Shown here: positions 25,836-34,303 of the stretch, piece by piece
Layout: each line of letters opens with the position of its first letter
Numbering within the stretch: the stretch's first letter is position 1
Source: Pseudobdellovibrionaceae bacterium
GTDB lineage: Bacteria > Bdellovibrionota > Bdellovibrionia > Bdellovibrionales > UBA1609
Direction of reading: 5' to 3'
Assembly (NCBI GenBank): GCA_023954155.1
Contig: JAMLIO010000005.1
Coordinates: forward strand, 124,001 to 188,000
Length of the DNA: 64,000 nt
Made by a program: the position numbers and the translations under genes
Notes under the pieces: generated by a model
What the model was told of the DNA's origin: nothing
The model's database searches: none
The model's input: only the letters and a program-made list of their open reading frames with translations

Positions 25836-26798
25836 TTAGTGTTTGTGGGAATGTGTTTTAAGTGAGGACTGAGACAGACTGCACGACTCGACCTCAGGGG
25901 CATCATTCCAATCAATGGCAACGGTGGCATGTTCGATATTAAAGTGAGCGTGAAGCTCTTGCTCTACGGCTTGAGCCACCGCCCTTGCATGTTGATCTTC
26001 GGTGGGGCGAACATGTAAGGTGGCCAGTGGACGGCCTGAGGTGATCAGCCAAACGTGGACATGGCTAATGCTTTGTAGGTGAGGGACATGTTCTTTTAAA
26101 TGCCGTTCAATGTCTGTGGGCAAGGCATCTGGAGGAGCGCCTTCAAGAAGAATATGTAAAGAACTTCCTAATAAACCCCAAGCACTTTTAAGAATCAAAA
26201 GAGAAACCACAATAGATAAGATCGGGTCAATAGGGGTCCAGTCCGTCAGATAGATCACAAGGGCGGCTACAATAGCTCCTACAGAACCTAAAAGATCTCC
26301 AAGAACGTGTAAAACGGCTCCCTTGATATTGACATGCTCACTGCCTCCACGGGTCAGATACCAAAGGACAAACAGGTTGACGAGTAAACCTAAAACCGCA
26401 ACCCCTAACATGGGACCCGCTAAGACTTCTGGGGGCTTGGTGAAGCGGTGGTAGGCCTCGTAGGCAATCCAAATAACAATGATAAAAAGCGTAAGGGCGT
26501 TGATAAACCCTGCAAGTACTTCAAAGCGCAGATATCCAAAGGTGCGGTTTTGATCTGCCACACGACGCCCAAATCTAAAGGCAGCATAGGCAAGAGCTAG
26601 GGCTGCGGCATCGGTGAACATGTGTCCTGCATCGGCCAGTAAGGCTAAGGAGCCTGACAGTACACCCCCGATAGCCTCTATAATCATAAACACAAAGATA
26701 ACGCAAAAAGCGACCAGCACCTTTTTCTCGTCATTGGGGCCTGTGTGGTGAGATGAACTATGAGAGTGATGATGGCCATGATGGTGATGATGTGACAT
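25836..26798 (-). CDS. Cation diffusion facilitator, zinc/divalent metal exporter (CzcD/ZitB type)
   Basis: A 320-aa inner-membrane exporter. It begins with a His-rich metal-binding tail (MSHHHHHGHHHSHSSSHH), then six membrane segments with paired HxxxD metal sites in segments II and V (GHMFTDAAALALA and HVLGDLLGSVG). A cytoplasmic domain (about residues 215-305) of ferredoxin-like fold follows, with HVHVWLITSGRPLATLHV, and another His tail. It pumps Zn2+ or related ions out using the proton gradient. It is divergent from the ATPase gene at 26915, with 116 bp between. Confidence 0.93.
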   Translation of the reverse strand: MSHHHHHGHHHSHSSSHHTGPNDEKKVLVAFCVIFVFMIIEAIGGVLSGSLALLADAGHMFTDAAALALAYAAFRFGRRVADQNRTFGYLRFEVLAGFINALTLFIIVIWIAYEAYHRFTKPPEVLAGPMLGVAVLGLLVNLFVLWYLTRGGSEHVNIKGAVLHVLGDLLGSVGAIVAALVIYLTDWTPIDPILSIVVSLLILKSAWGLLGSSLHILLEGAPPDALPTDIERHLKEHVPHLQSISHVHVWLITSGRPLATLHVRPTEDQHARAVAQAVEQELHAHFNIEHATVAIDWNDAPEVESCSLSQSSLKTHSHKH

Positions 26799-26914
26799 GA
26801 AAACCCCAAATTCAGCAAAAGGCTCTTTTTAACAGAACCTCTTATAAAGAATAACGGTCCCCTCAGGGTGAGTCAAATCTGGAAAAGCTGTCGGAAGTTC
26901 TTTACTATGTCTCT

Positions 26915-28435
26915 ATGAATTTAGAATTTGCGCAAACCCCAAATGGAAGTCGTATAGGAATTTTAAGTGAATTGGCCAACCGCCACGGTCTGATCACAGG
27001 CGCAACGGGCACAGGTAAAACCATCACTTTACAGGTCTTGGCGGAACAATTTAGCACAGCAGGAGTTCCTGTTTTTGTAGCGGATGTGAAAGGGGACCTT
27101 TCGGGGATTTCACAGCCTGGAACTCTATCTGAAAAACTTAAAAACCGATTGACCTCTTTAAATATTCCAGAGCCTGAGGTAATGGCTTCTCCCGCCCTGT
27201 TTTGGGATGTGTTTGGTAAAAGTGGTCATCCTGTGCGTACTACAATCTCTGAAATGGGTCCTACTCTGTTAAGCCGATTGATGAATCTGAACGACACTCA
27301 GGCTTCAGTGTTACAAGTGCTGTTTAAAATTGCAGACGAAGCGGAACTACTTTTGATTGATATCAAAGACTTAAACGCCTTATTGATGTTTGCTCAAGAA
27401 AATAAAGACGCTCTTAAGGCTCAGTACGGACATCTTTCGCCTGCATCTATTGGAACCATTCAACGCGCACTTTTAACTCTTGAAGAGCGTGGAGCTAAAA
27501 AGTTTTTTGGTGAACCTGCTTTTGACATTCATGACCTTTTACAAACTGACTCTCAAGGTCGTGGGTATGTGCATGTGCTTGCTGCTGATCAACTTTTGCA
27601 GACTCCTATTGTGTATTCGACATTTTTATTGTGGATGTTGTCAGAGCTTTTTGAAAACCTTCCTGAAGTGGGGGACTTGGACAAACCCAAATTGGTGTTC
27701 TTTTTTGACGAAGCTCATTTGCTTTTTAAAGATGCACCCAAGGTGCTTGTGGAAAAGATTGAACAGGTGGTCAGATTGATTCGCTCTAAGGGTGTGGGGG
27801 TGTACTTTGTTTCACAAAACCCCATGGATATTCCTGAAACTGTTCTGGGACAGCTTGCTCACCGTGTGCAACATGCTCTGAGGGCCTTTACGCCTTCGGA
27901 TCAAAAGGCCGTCAAAGTGGCGGCACAAACTTTAAGGCAAAACCCTGAGTTTTCCGCTGAAGAGGCCATCACGCAATTAGGTGTGGGTGAGGCTTTGGTT
28001 TCTGTTTTGGATGTTAAAGGTGCGCCTACGGTTGTCGAGCGTGCATTTATTTTTCCGCCTGCAAGTCAAATGGGACCGATCACTCCAGAAGCACGAGCCG
28101 TGCTGATGAGCCAGTCCCCTGTGGCAGGACATTATGAAAAAGAAGTGGATCGCGTTTCTGCTTTTGAGGTTTTAGCTGAGCAAAAGAAAAACACAGACCC
28201 GAGTGAGGGCGCTAAGACCCCAGTCGGAGTTCCTACTTCAGCTTCTCCGCAGCCCAATAATGTTCTTAAAGAGATTCTGTTTGGTAAAACAGGACCGCGT
28301 GGTGGGCGTCACGCAGGCCTTGTTGAAAAAGCCGCCACCAGTGCCGTGCGAAGTGTGGCCACCAGTATGGCCCGCGAGTTCAGCCGAGGTCTTTTGGGTT
28401 CTCTTATGGGTGGAAGCTCAAAACGTAAAAGATAA
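26915..28435 (+). CDS. HerA-like/DUF853 ATPase (YjgR family)
   Basis: A 506-aa P-loop ATPase of the HerA-FtsK superfamily. Walker A GATGTGKT is at residues 29-36, Walker B within KLVFFFDEAHLLF near residue 264, and an Arg/Gln-containing sensor region (VYFVSQNPMDIPETVLGQL) follows. The DUF853 pattern includes PVFVADVKGDLSGIS early and SPVAGHYEKEVDR late. The C-terminal tail is Gly/Arg/Ser-rich. The cellular role of this family is not established. The ATG at 26915 has no strong binding site but fits the family N-terminus. Confidence 0.88.
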   Translation: MNLEFAQTPNGSRIGILSELANRHGLITGATGTGKTITLQVLAEQFSTAGVPVFVADVKGDLSGISQPGTLSEKLKNRLTSLNIPEPEVMASPALFWDVFGKSGHPVRTTISEMGPTLLSRLMNLNDTQASVLQVLFKIADEAELLLIDIKDLNALLMFAQENKDALKAQYGHLSPASIGTIQRALLTLEERGAKKFFGEPAFDIHDLLQTDSQGRGYVHVLAADQLLQTPIVYSTFLLWMLSELFENLPEVGDLDKPKLVFFFDEAHLLFKDAPKVLVEKIEQVVRLIRSKGVGVYFVSQNPMDIPETVLGQLAHRVQHALRAFTPSDQKAVKVAAQTLRQNPEFSAEEAITQLGVGEALVSVLDVKGAPTVVERAFIFPPASQMGPITPEARAVLMSQSPVAGHYEKEVDRVSAFEVLAEQKKNTDPSEGAKTPVGVPTSASPQPNNVLKEILFGKTGPRGGRHAGLVEKAATSAVRSVATSMAREFSRGLLGSLMGGSSKRKR

Positions 28436-28585
28436 CTAGAATTTCTATGTATTGATTATAAGAATAAAATTATTGAATGTTGAAGTGTCTTAGATCAGGC
28501 TCGTATGCACATTACGTTAAATGAATAAAGATTTTGTAACTATAAAAATACATTTAAGCTAAAAGCCATATCATTTAAAAATAAA

Positions 28586-28615
28586 AAGGCTTCGGGGGGA
28601 TAATCCTGAAGCCTT
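28586..28615 (-). terminator. Terminator downstream of tRNA-Ala
   Basis: AAGGCTTC and GAAGCCTT form a perfect eight-base stem. On the minus strand it is followed by TTTTTATTTTT, so it would end the tRNA transcript. On the plus strand a weaker T-rich tail follows, so it may also serve the ATPase gene. The rest of 28436-28739 is featureless. Confidence 0.8.
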
Positions 28616-28739
28616 ACTTTTTAACTCAAATCACCAACTTTTCCTTGATTGTGACACGTGTTGAAATACGTAGCTCACCCGCCAACTCTTTTCTAGCTGG
28701 CATCCATCCGTCCCAAAAGTTGCTTATTGGTCGAATTGG

Positions 28740-28812
28740 TGGACCTGACAGGGATCGAACCTGCGACCTCAAACATGCCATGCTCGCGCTCTCCCAACTG
28801 AGCTACAGGCCC
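28740..28812 (-). tRNA. tRNA-Ala (anticodon GGC)
   Basis: Read on the minus strand, GGGCCTG pairs with CAGGTCC as acceptor stem, GCTC/GAGC form the D stem, CGAGC/GTTTG the anticodon stem around the loop ATGGCAT, and GCAGG/CCTGT the T stem with TTCGATC. The anticodon GGC reads GCC and GCU alanine codons. The discriminator base is A. The 3' CCA is not encoded. Confidence 0.95.
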
Positions 28813-29043
28813 ACAAACGAAGTTTTATCTATGTCATTAAATGCTAGGCTAGGGCAGTGTGTTGGCAACGCGTTATAGAGCTGTGTGTGTCTGAAGAGAC
28901 AGGTGAAGTGGGTTGTGACTTTAAGCGTTTATAAAGTGAGCAAAAATATCTTTTCCGAGGCAATTTACCCTGAACGTTCATAAAATGGGCGTGCGCTTTC
29001 TGGAAAAAAAGTGCTATAAAACTACTAAATTAAGAGGTGATAT

Positions 29044-29427
29044 ATGAAAAAGATTATTTTTACAGAAACGGCTCCAGCTCCTGTAGGGCCCTACTCGCAA
29101 GCGGTTCAGTTTGGTCAGGTTCTTTTTTGCTCAGGCCAAATTCCTATTGACCCTAAAACTAACGAAGTGCTTAAGGGCAGCATTGAAGAGCAAACAGAAC
29201 TTGTGATGGAAAACGTAGGCGCAGTTCTTAAGGCTGCGGGGCTCGGATTTGAAGATGTTATTAAAACTAGCATTTTTATTACAGATATGGGCAACTTTCC
29301 TCGTATTAACCAAGTGTATGCGAAGTACTTTCCTGAAGTGGCTCCTGCAAGATCGTGCGTGGCTGTTAAAGAATTGCCGAAGAGTGTGGACGTAGAAATA
29401 GAAGTGATTGCAGGATTTCCAAATTAG
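29044..29427 (+). CDS. ridA: RidA-family enamine/imine deaminase
   Basis: A 127-aa YjgF/YER057c/UK114 protein. It hydrolyses reactive enamines and imines released by PLP enzymes such as threonine dehydratase. Family marks are PVGPYSQAV near the N-terminus, LFCSGQIPIDP, the substrate-binding Arg in PARSCVAVKELPKSVDVE, and the C-terminal EIEVIAG. The length is exactly typical. AGAGGTG lies upstream of the ATG. The DUF218 gene starts 16 bp downstream, so the two probably share a transcript. Confidence 0.96.
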   Translation: MKKIIFTETAPAPVGPYSQAVQFGQVLFCSGQIPIDPKTNEVLKGSIEEQTELVMENVGAVLKAAGLGFEDVIKTSIFITDMGNFPRINQVYAKYFPEVAPARSCVAVKELPKSVDVEIEVIAGFPN

Positions 29428-29442
29428 TCCTAGCATAAACTT

Positions 29443-29991
29443 ATGCTAAGAGTATGGAAGCTCCTTCTTATTTGTATTACTGTTCTCTGTTTGCTTCTGG
29501 CGGTGTGGATCGGTATTGATTCCTACCGCTTACGTTATCAAAAAGTGACCTCGTGGTATCAAGATTCTAAAGGGGACTGCGCAATAGTTTTAACTGGTGG
29601 TCCTGGACGAGTGCGTGAGGGCTTTGACCTGTTGCAAAGAGGGGATGTGCGCAAGCTCATCATTTCAGGGGTCAATCCTGATGTGCGTCTGTTAGACATC
29701 TTCCCCCAGCGTCCCTTTTACCCTTCAGTGCAGAGTTTTAATGTGATCTTAGAAAGTCATTCTCGCACCACTTTTGGAAACCAGACCCACAGTCTGCCTC
29801 TGCTGAAAAAATTAGGCTGTGTGAATGTGCTACTGGTAACCTCACAAGTGCACATGCCTAGAGCCCATAGGCTGTTCACCAAAAAATCCGAGGGATTTCA
29901 TTTTATTAAACATAGCACTTATGCTGAACCCTCGCTGCGCGCCACACTCTATGAATCTTTAAAAAAGGTGTCCTATGAAATTCTTTTTTAA
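29443..29991 (+). CDS. DUF218/YdcF-family protein, membrane-anchored
   Basis: A 182-aa protein with an N-terminal membrane anchor (LLLICITVLCLLLAVWIGI) and a DUF218 domain: AIVLTGGPGRVREGFDLL, KLIISGVNP, LESHSRTTFGNQTH and LLVTSQVHMPRAHRLF. In the family these surround a conserved acidic/His pocket; some members act in cell-envelope polysaccharide or undecaprenyl-phosphate metabolism (ElyC/SanA-like). It is the first gene of a chain overlapping a 44-codon frame that in turn overlaps the LolC-like gene. No clear binding site at the ATG. The exact role is unknown. Confidence 0.85.
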   Translation: MLRVWKLLLICITVLCLLLAVWIGIDSYRLRYQKVTSWYQDSKGDCAIVLTGGPGRVREGFDLLQRGDVRKLIISGVNPDVRLLDIFPQRPFYPSVQSFNVILESHSRTTFGNQTHSLPLLKKLGCVNVLLVTSQVHMPRAHRLFTKKSEGFHFIKHSTYAEPSLRATLYESLKKVSYEILF

Positions 29992-30109
29992 AACTGGTTG
30001 GGAGTGGAGCATTGTTAGTTTAATTGGCTGTGGAACAATGTCAGTAGTAGGGGCTGAGGCAAAGGCTAAGATCATTTTCAAATCCAAGGGATACCCAAAT
30101 GATTTTTGA
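29975..30109 (+). CDS. Possible small exported peptide bridging two genes, 44 aa
   Basis: It starts ATG at 29975 inside the end of the DUF218 gene, after AAAAAAGGTG, and ends at 30109, ten bases inside the LolC-like gene. The peptide has a basic start and a hydrophobic core (WSIVSLIGCGTMSVVGAEAKA) like a short signal peptide or tail-less membrane peptide. It might be a real peptide, or simply couple translation of the two flanking genes. No homologue is recognised. Confidence 0.4.
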   Translation: MKFFFKTGWEWSIVSLIGCGTMSVVGAEAKAKIIFKSKGYPNDF

Positions 30110-31307
30110 TCTATTCAAAGCCTATTTTTTTTCTAAAAAAAGTGGAAGTTCAGTGAAGCTGATGGCATGGCTGAGTTTAATCGGTATGAGCATTGGTGTT
30201 TTTGGTTTGGTTTTGGTTTTAAGTGTTATGGGTGGGTTTAATGAAAATATCCAAGAGCGTCTTTTGGCTTACGACGCTCATGTAGTGGTCTACACCAATG
30301 ACTCCACCTCTGAAAAGATCATGGAGGTCTTAACGCCTAAGTATGCTGATGCCGAAATTCAGAGATTTGAAACTCAAGATCTCATCCTGCGTACTCATAC
30401 AGGAATTTTTCAAGGAGCAACTGCCAGAGGACTTTCTAAAGACAGGCTTTTGAGTGTGATTGTGGAAAACGTCAATTCTTTTTCCGCTGGAGAAGAAATC
30501 AGAAAGTTTGATGTGGTGATGAACTTTGATCTGGCCACCTCTTTGGGAGCACTTGAAGGGGACATCATTGATGTCATCCCGCCTGAAACTTTGCTTAAGT
30601 CCTTAGATGGGAATTTGAATTTATCACAAGTGAAATTGATTGGAACATTTTTTACTCAGCAAGCCGCAAGCAAAGAGTCTAAGATGCTTTTATATATGAT
30701 TGATGATTCGTCAGCGTCCCACTTCCATACGCATCCGCAAAATATTAAAAAAGGATATGAGATTCTTCTCTCTGATCCTTTAAGCTCTACTGCTGTCAAA
30801 AATCGTTTACATAAACAGGGTTATCAAGACGTGGAAACTTGGCAAGATCGTAACTCCAGTCTTCTGATGGCGTTAAAATTAGAAAAGTTAGCCATGACTC
30901 TATTTATGGGGCTCAGTGCTGTGATCACAAGCTTGTCGATGATGACCGTGCTTTTATTATTGATTCATAAAAAGCGACAAGAAATGGGCATCCTGATGTC
31001 TATGGGACTGTCTGGACAAAAGGTGCGTATGATCTTTGGGTGCATTGGACTGTTACTCAGCTTAACAGGAGTGCTCATGGGGCTTGTGCCAGGGGTTTTG
31101 GTGTGTTGGTTTATAGACACTTATCCTCTACAGATTTTGCCTTCCATCTATCAAGACCCTTATCTGCCAGCACGACTCGACCATTGGCTGATCTTAAGTG
31201 TGACCTTCTTCTGTCTGATTATTTGTGTTTTAAGTATGATTGTTCCGATTTTTAAGATCTCTAAACTGACTCCTACTGAAGCCTTACGTCCTGCTGTATT
31301 AGATTGA
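30099..31307 (+). CDS. LolC/LolE-type ABC transporter permease
   Basis: A 402-aa inner-membrane permease of the MacB/FtsX type. The first membrane segment (LMAWLSLIGMSIGVFGLVLV) follows the family start MIFDLFKAYFFSKKSG. A periplasmic domain (about 45-260) follows, then three membrane segments in the last 150 residues (AVITSLSMMTVLLLLIH, GLLLSLTGVLMGLVPGVLV, LILSVTFFCLIICVLSMIV), ending ISKLTPTEALRPAVLD. The family releases lipoproteins from the inner membrane to LolA. The LolD ATPase is not adjacent. AAGGGA precedes the ATG. Confidence 0.88.
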   Translation: MIFDLFKAYFFSKKSGSSVKLMAWLSLIGMSIGVFGLVLVLSVMGGFNENIQERLLAYDAHVVVYTNDSTSEKIMEVLTPKYADAEIQRFETQDLILRTHTGIFQGATARGLSKDRLLSVIVENVNSFSAGEEIRKFDVVMNFDLATSLGALEGDIIDVIPPETLLKSLDGNLNLSQVKLIGTFFTQQAASKESKMLLYMIDDSSASHFHTHPQNIKKGYEILLSDPLSSTAVKNRLHKQGYQDVETWQDRNSSLLMALKLEKLAMTLFMGLSAVITSLSMMTVLLLLIHKKRQEMGILMSMGLSGQKVRMIFGCIGLLLSLTGVLMGLVPGVLVCWFIDTYPLQILPSIYQDPYLPARLDHWLILSVTFFCLIICVLSMIVPIFKISKLTPTEALRPAVLD

Positions 31308-31373
31308 GACGGTACAAGAAAATTCTTGCCAGAAATCTAAACTTTTTAAGTCTAAAAGGCGAAAAGTATCATT

Positions 31374-32288
31374 ATGATGAAGTCTAAAAAAGCTATTTTA
31401 TTAAGTATGTGCGTCATGGTGTGTTTGCTGTTTTATCAAAACTGTTCGACCACCTCGAATATTCACCAAAACCAAAGAACTATCAGCTTGAAATCTAAAG
31501 TTGATATTCAGATTTTAGATGATGGCGGAAGCCCATTTTTAAGTTGGAATTTTGAGCCTGGTAATGAGGTGTATTTAAAAATCTCTCCTCGCAAAGGACA
31601 ATTCTGCCAACGTAGCACCTACTTAAGAAAAGACTTTGAAACCAAGTGGTCAAACCTAATCAGTTCTTTGAAGCCTGTGCGTGGAAGTGCAGCGACCAAT
31701 ACAGTAAAGAGCATATTTAAAATTAAAGTAGACGGTTATGAAATTTCTGTAAGGTCAGAAGACGCTAAGCAGCTGTTGACCCTAATGGAAGAGACTAAAC
31801 TTAATCATCAATTAAGTGTAACTAATTGTGATAAGATGGCGTGGAGCTTTAATAAGATCACCATTGAAACATTAGCCACCACACCTAATCAATCTAAGTA
31901 TTTGCAAGTGTTAAAATTGCGCTCTCTAGGTGGCAATGCTGCGGATGTGTCTTTAAAAGAAGAGCCTATTGATATTAAGCACAATTCTAAAGATGCGTTC
32001 TGTGATTATGTTTACAGAGAGTATGACAATAACTTCCCCATGCTAAGTCTTATGTTTGCCGCTAACGAGATCAAATCATTAAGCGAAAACAACAGTCGTG
32101 GACTTGCGAGTTTAAAAGAGGTGGCTGAAGAAGCTGAAACAGTGGACAGCAATTTGCTGGTCACCATTGATGGTTTCCGTAAGGTGACGATTCCTGCCAA
32201 CTCTGAACTTCGTGCTTCTTTATCGCAATTCATTCGTGGAGTGAAAGCTTCCAAGCGATCTAAAAAATCTTGCGGCTATGCCATGTAA
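31374..32288 (+). CDS. Predicted lipoprotein, 304 aa
   Basis: The signal sequence (ILLSMCVMVCLLFYQNCS) ends in a YQNC lipobox, a form I associate with Bdellovibrio-type lipoproteins; lipidated Cys about residue 24. The mature part shows no known domain. It contains four or five Cys and a C-terminal stretch rich in Ser and Lys (KASKRSKKSCGYAM). It stands alone, 66 bp after the LolC-like permease. The binding site is weak, and the ATG pair at 31374/31377 gives two possible starts. The following 152 bp (32289-32440) hold only a loose CCCACG/CGTGGG hairpin. Confidence 0.65.
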   Translation: MMKSKKAILLSMCVMVCLLFYQNCSTTSNIHQNQRTISLKSKVDIQILDDGGSPFLSWNFEPGNEVYLKISPRKGQFCQRSTYLRKDFETKWSNLISSLKPVRGSAATNTVKSIFKIKVDGYEISVRSEDAKQLLTLMEETKLNHQLSVTNCDKMAWSFNKITIETLATTPNQSKYLQVLKLRSLGGNAADVSLKEEPIDIKHNSKDAFCDYVYREYDNNFPMLSLMFAANEIKSLSENNSRGLASLKEVAEEAETVDSNLLVTIDGFRKVTIPANSELRASLSQFIRGVKASKRSKKSCGYAM

Positions 32289-32440
32289 GGGCTGAGTTCT
32301 AGTATTAGATGCTGCTTAAGTCATTGTGTCCCACGAGGTTGCTACCGTGCTGGCGTGGGGATTAGACTTAAAAGCTACGGCTCACTTACAAGTGGTCGTG
32401 ACCCTTATAAAGAAGAGAACATAACAAGAACTACAATTCT

Positions 32441-33277
32441 TTAAAAACTTTCACTGTCTCTTAAGGCCGCATTAAGTGAGGTCTTAAGATCAGTGTTCGT
32501 ACTTCTTGTGCCAATGATCAGAGCACTTGGAATCATATATGTTCCGCTTTTGAATGTCTTAGGGGATGATCCTGGAATCACAATAGAGTTTTTAGGTACA
32601 CGTCCACGATGGATCACTTCACTGTCACCTGTGACATCAATGATGCGTGTAGAGCCAGTGATGGTCACACCTGCCCCAATGACAGCCCCTTCTTCTATGA
32701 TAGCCCCTTCAACGATGATGCTTCGACTGCCTACAAAAACATTATCTTCAATGATCACGGGAGAAGCTTGTAAGGGCTCTAGAACCCCACCAATTCCCAC
32801 ACCACCAGAAAGATGCACGTTGGCTCCAATTTGTGCACAAGAGCCGACTGTGGCCCATGTGTCCACCATAGTGCCTGAACCCACGTAAGCGCCGATATTC
32901 ACATAGCTGGGCATAAGGATGGCACCTGGGCACACATAGGCGCCTTTTCTGACTACAGCATGAGGTACGACTCTTACACCTTCTGTCCCATTCCATTGCT
33001 TTAAAGGAATTTTATCTACAAATTTTAAAAGTCCCATGTCTTGAACTTTCATTTTTTTAATGCGGAAGTAAAGCAAAATGGCCTTTTTCGCCCATTGATG
33101 CACTTCCCATGTGCCATTGATCTTTTCACATACCCTAAGTTCACCCGTATCCAGAAGATCAATAGTGGCTTTGATGGCATCAATAGAATCCTTAGAGATG
33201 TCATCAAATTTATTGCCAGAAAATACAGCTTCAAACTCTCTTTCAATAAGGGGTTTTAAAGTCTCTACAGATAACAA
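32441..33277 (-). CDS. dapD: Tetrahydrodipicolinate N-succinyltransferase
   Basis: A 278-aa trimeric left-handed beta-helix enzyme of the succinylase branch of lysine/diaminopimelate synthesis, acting on tetrahydrodipicolinate with succinyl-CoA. Residues about 100-235 form hexapeptide repeats (GAYVCPGAILMPSYVNIGAY, GSGTMVDTWATVGSCAQIG, VFVGSRSIIVEGAIIEEGAV). The typical GVGIGGVLEPLQ motif is present. The length matches the family. It is 31 bp downstream of the peptidase gene on the same strand, a set with MurI that handles peptidoglycan precursors and fragments. Confidence 0.96.
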   Translation of the reverse strand: MLSVETLKPLIEREFEAVFSGNKFDDISKDSIDAIKATIDLLDTGELRVCEKINGTWEVHQWAKKAILLYFRIKKMKVQDMGLLKFVDKIPLKQWNGTEGVRVVPHAVVRKGAYVCPGAILMPSYVNIGAYVGSGTMVDTWATVGSCAQIGANVHLSGGVGIGGVLEPLQASPVIIEDNVFVGSRSIIVEGAIIEEGAVIGAGVTITGSTRIIDVTGDSEVIHRGRVPKNSIVIPGSSPKTFKSGTYMIPSALIIGTRSTNTDLKTSLNAALRDSESF

Positions 33278-33308
33278 AGGGAACTCCTTTTTTAATTTTT
33301 AATCGAAG

Positions 33309-33983
33309 TTAGTTTTTACCAAAACGGCGTTCACAAGCCTTAAGAGCAGCGTGCAGTGCGCGCACATGCACATCACTGATGATGCTTTGATCTAGGCCGC
33401 GTTCAATTTCGTAGGTGAGAGTGGGAATGCCACGGTCATCGGCGGCATAAGCGCCTAAACTTCCTGGGGTGGGGTAACCAATGTCAGGTACAATATCGTA
33501 TTGGGTGACTTCTTGGATGGCCTCTGCCACTACAGAGCAATCGCCGTTGACGTTGAGCATAGGCTTCCAGCAGTGAAGGGTGATGATAAAATCAGGCGGA
33601 GTATTTTCTATAAACTGCACCAGAGCTTGATTCTCAGGTTCACTGCACGCTTCTTTGCCAGGGTAGTAACGGACCTTTTCAAACTCTGCGGTCCAATTTT
33701 TTGTGGGGAGATTTCTATTAAGATCCACCCCACGTGCATTTTGTCGAGTCAAAATCAAATTTCCATCCACATTTAAAGTGGGCACAAGTGTGAGGTGCAA
33801 TTTATAAGGAAACTCTTTAGCCTCCATCAAATCTTTAAGTAAACCTAACGCAGCCGTGGTCCCTTCAATCTCATCCCCATGCACAGTTCCTAAAACAAAA
33901 ATCTTAGGATCGGCTTCTTTACCCCATTCATAAGCTAAAATCGGTTTCTTCAGAGCCGTTTCACCAAACATATAAGTCTTCAT
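33309..33983 (-). CDS. M14-type zinc carboxypeptidase, MpaA-like murein-peptide amidase
   Basis: A 224-aa small M14 peptidase. Zinc ligands are in GTVHGDEIEG (His35, Glu38) and IITLHCW; the substrate-binding segment is NARGVDLNRNLPT, and the catalytic Glu lies in TLTYEIERG. The size and the NxRGxDLNRN pattern fit MpaA, which cuts the gamma-D-Glu-mDAP bond in recycled murein peptides, better than succinylglutamate desuccinylases. The position next to dapD and near murI supports a peptidoglycan role. No signal peptide, so cytoplasmic. Product assignment is moderately sure. Confidence 0.82.
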   Translation of the reverse strand: MKTYMFGETALKKPILAYEWGKEADPKIFVLGTVHGDEIEGTTAALGLLKDLMEAKEFPYKLHLTLVPTLNVDGNLILTRQNARGVDLNRNLPTKNWTAEFEKVRYYPGKEACSEPENQALVQFIENTPPDFIITLHCWKPMLNVNGDCSVVAEAIQEVTQYDIVPDIGYPTPGSLGAYAADDRGIPTLTYEIERGLDQSIISDVHVRALHAALKACERRFGKN

Positions 33984-34087
33984 AAAAAATCCACTCCGTA
34001 AATCTTTAGATCATCACGAACAAATTCTGAAAAGTTGAAACTCAAATACTAGTCATAAAACCCTATCCAGTAAAGTAGTACTGCGAA

Positions 34088-34234
34088 ACTCCTTCTCTTG
34101 GGGCTGAGAATTTATATACCTCCTCAAAATGCTCAGACAGTGACGTTTGGCATGATTTTGCGTTCGCAAAATCATGCCAAGCCGAACTCGCATTTCGATA
34201 AGGTATATAAATTCTCAGCCCCAAGAGAAGGAGT
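34088..34234. repeat. Foldback element E1 (79-nt core, 34-bp perfect arms)
   Basis: Arms 34088-34121 and 34201-34234 are perfect reverse complements over 34 bp. Between them is a 79-nt core (34122-34200) that contains a perfect 16-bp hairpin (34147-34180, starting TTGGCATGATTTTGCG, two-base loop). The core recurs nearly unchanged in element E2 at 48008 while the arms are unrelated. E1 lies between the minus-strand genes murI and the MpaA-like gene. The whole stretch 33984-34303 has no other feature. Confidence 0.92.
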
Positions 34235-34303
34235 GAGCTCGGTGGAAGTGGGTTTTGCAAGTGTGATGATTTTAGAATTTGAGAGATATTTTTGTACGTG
34301 ATT

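Noticed and set aside
28645-28878. 77-codon frame over the tRNA
   Set aside because: It runs through tRNA-Ala on the opposite strand and is not a protein gene.
32330-32370. Terminator after the lipoprotein gene
   Set aside because: A CCCACG/CGTGGG stem is present but the loop is long and no T-run follows.
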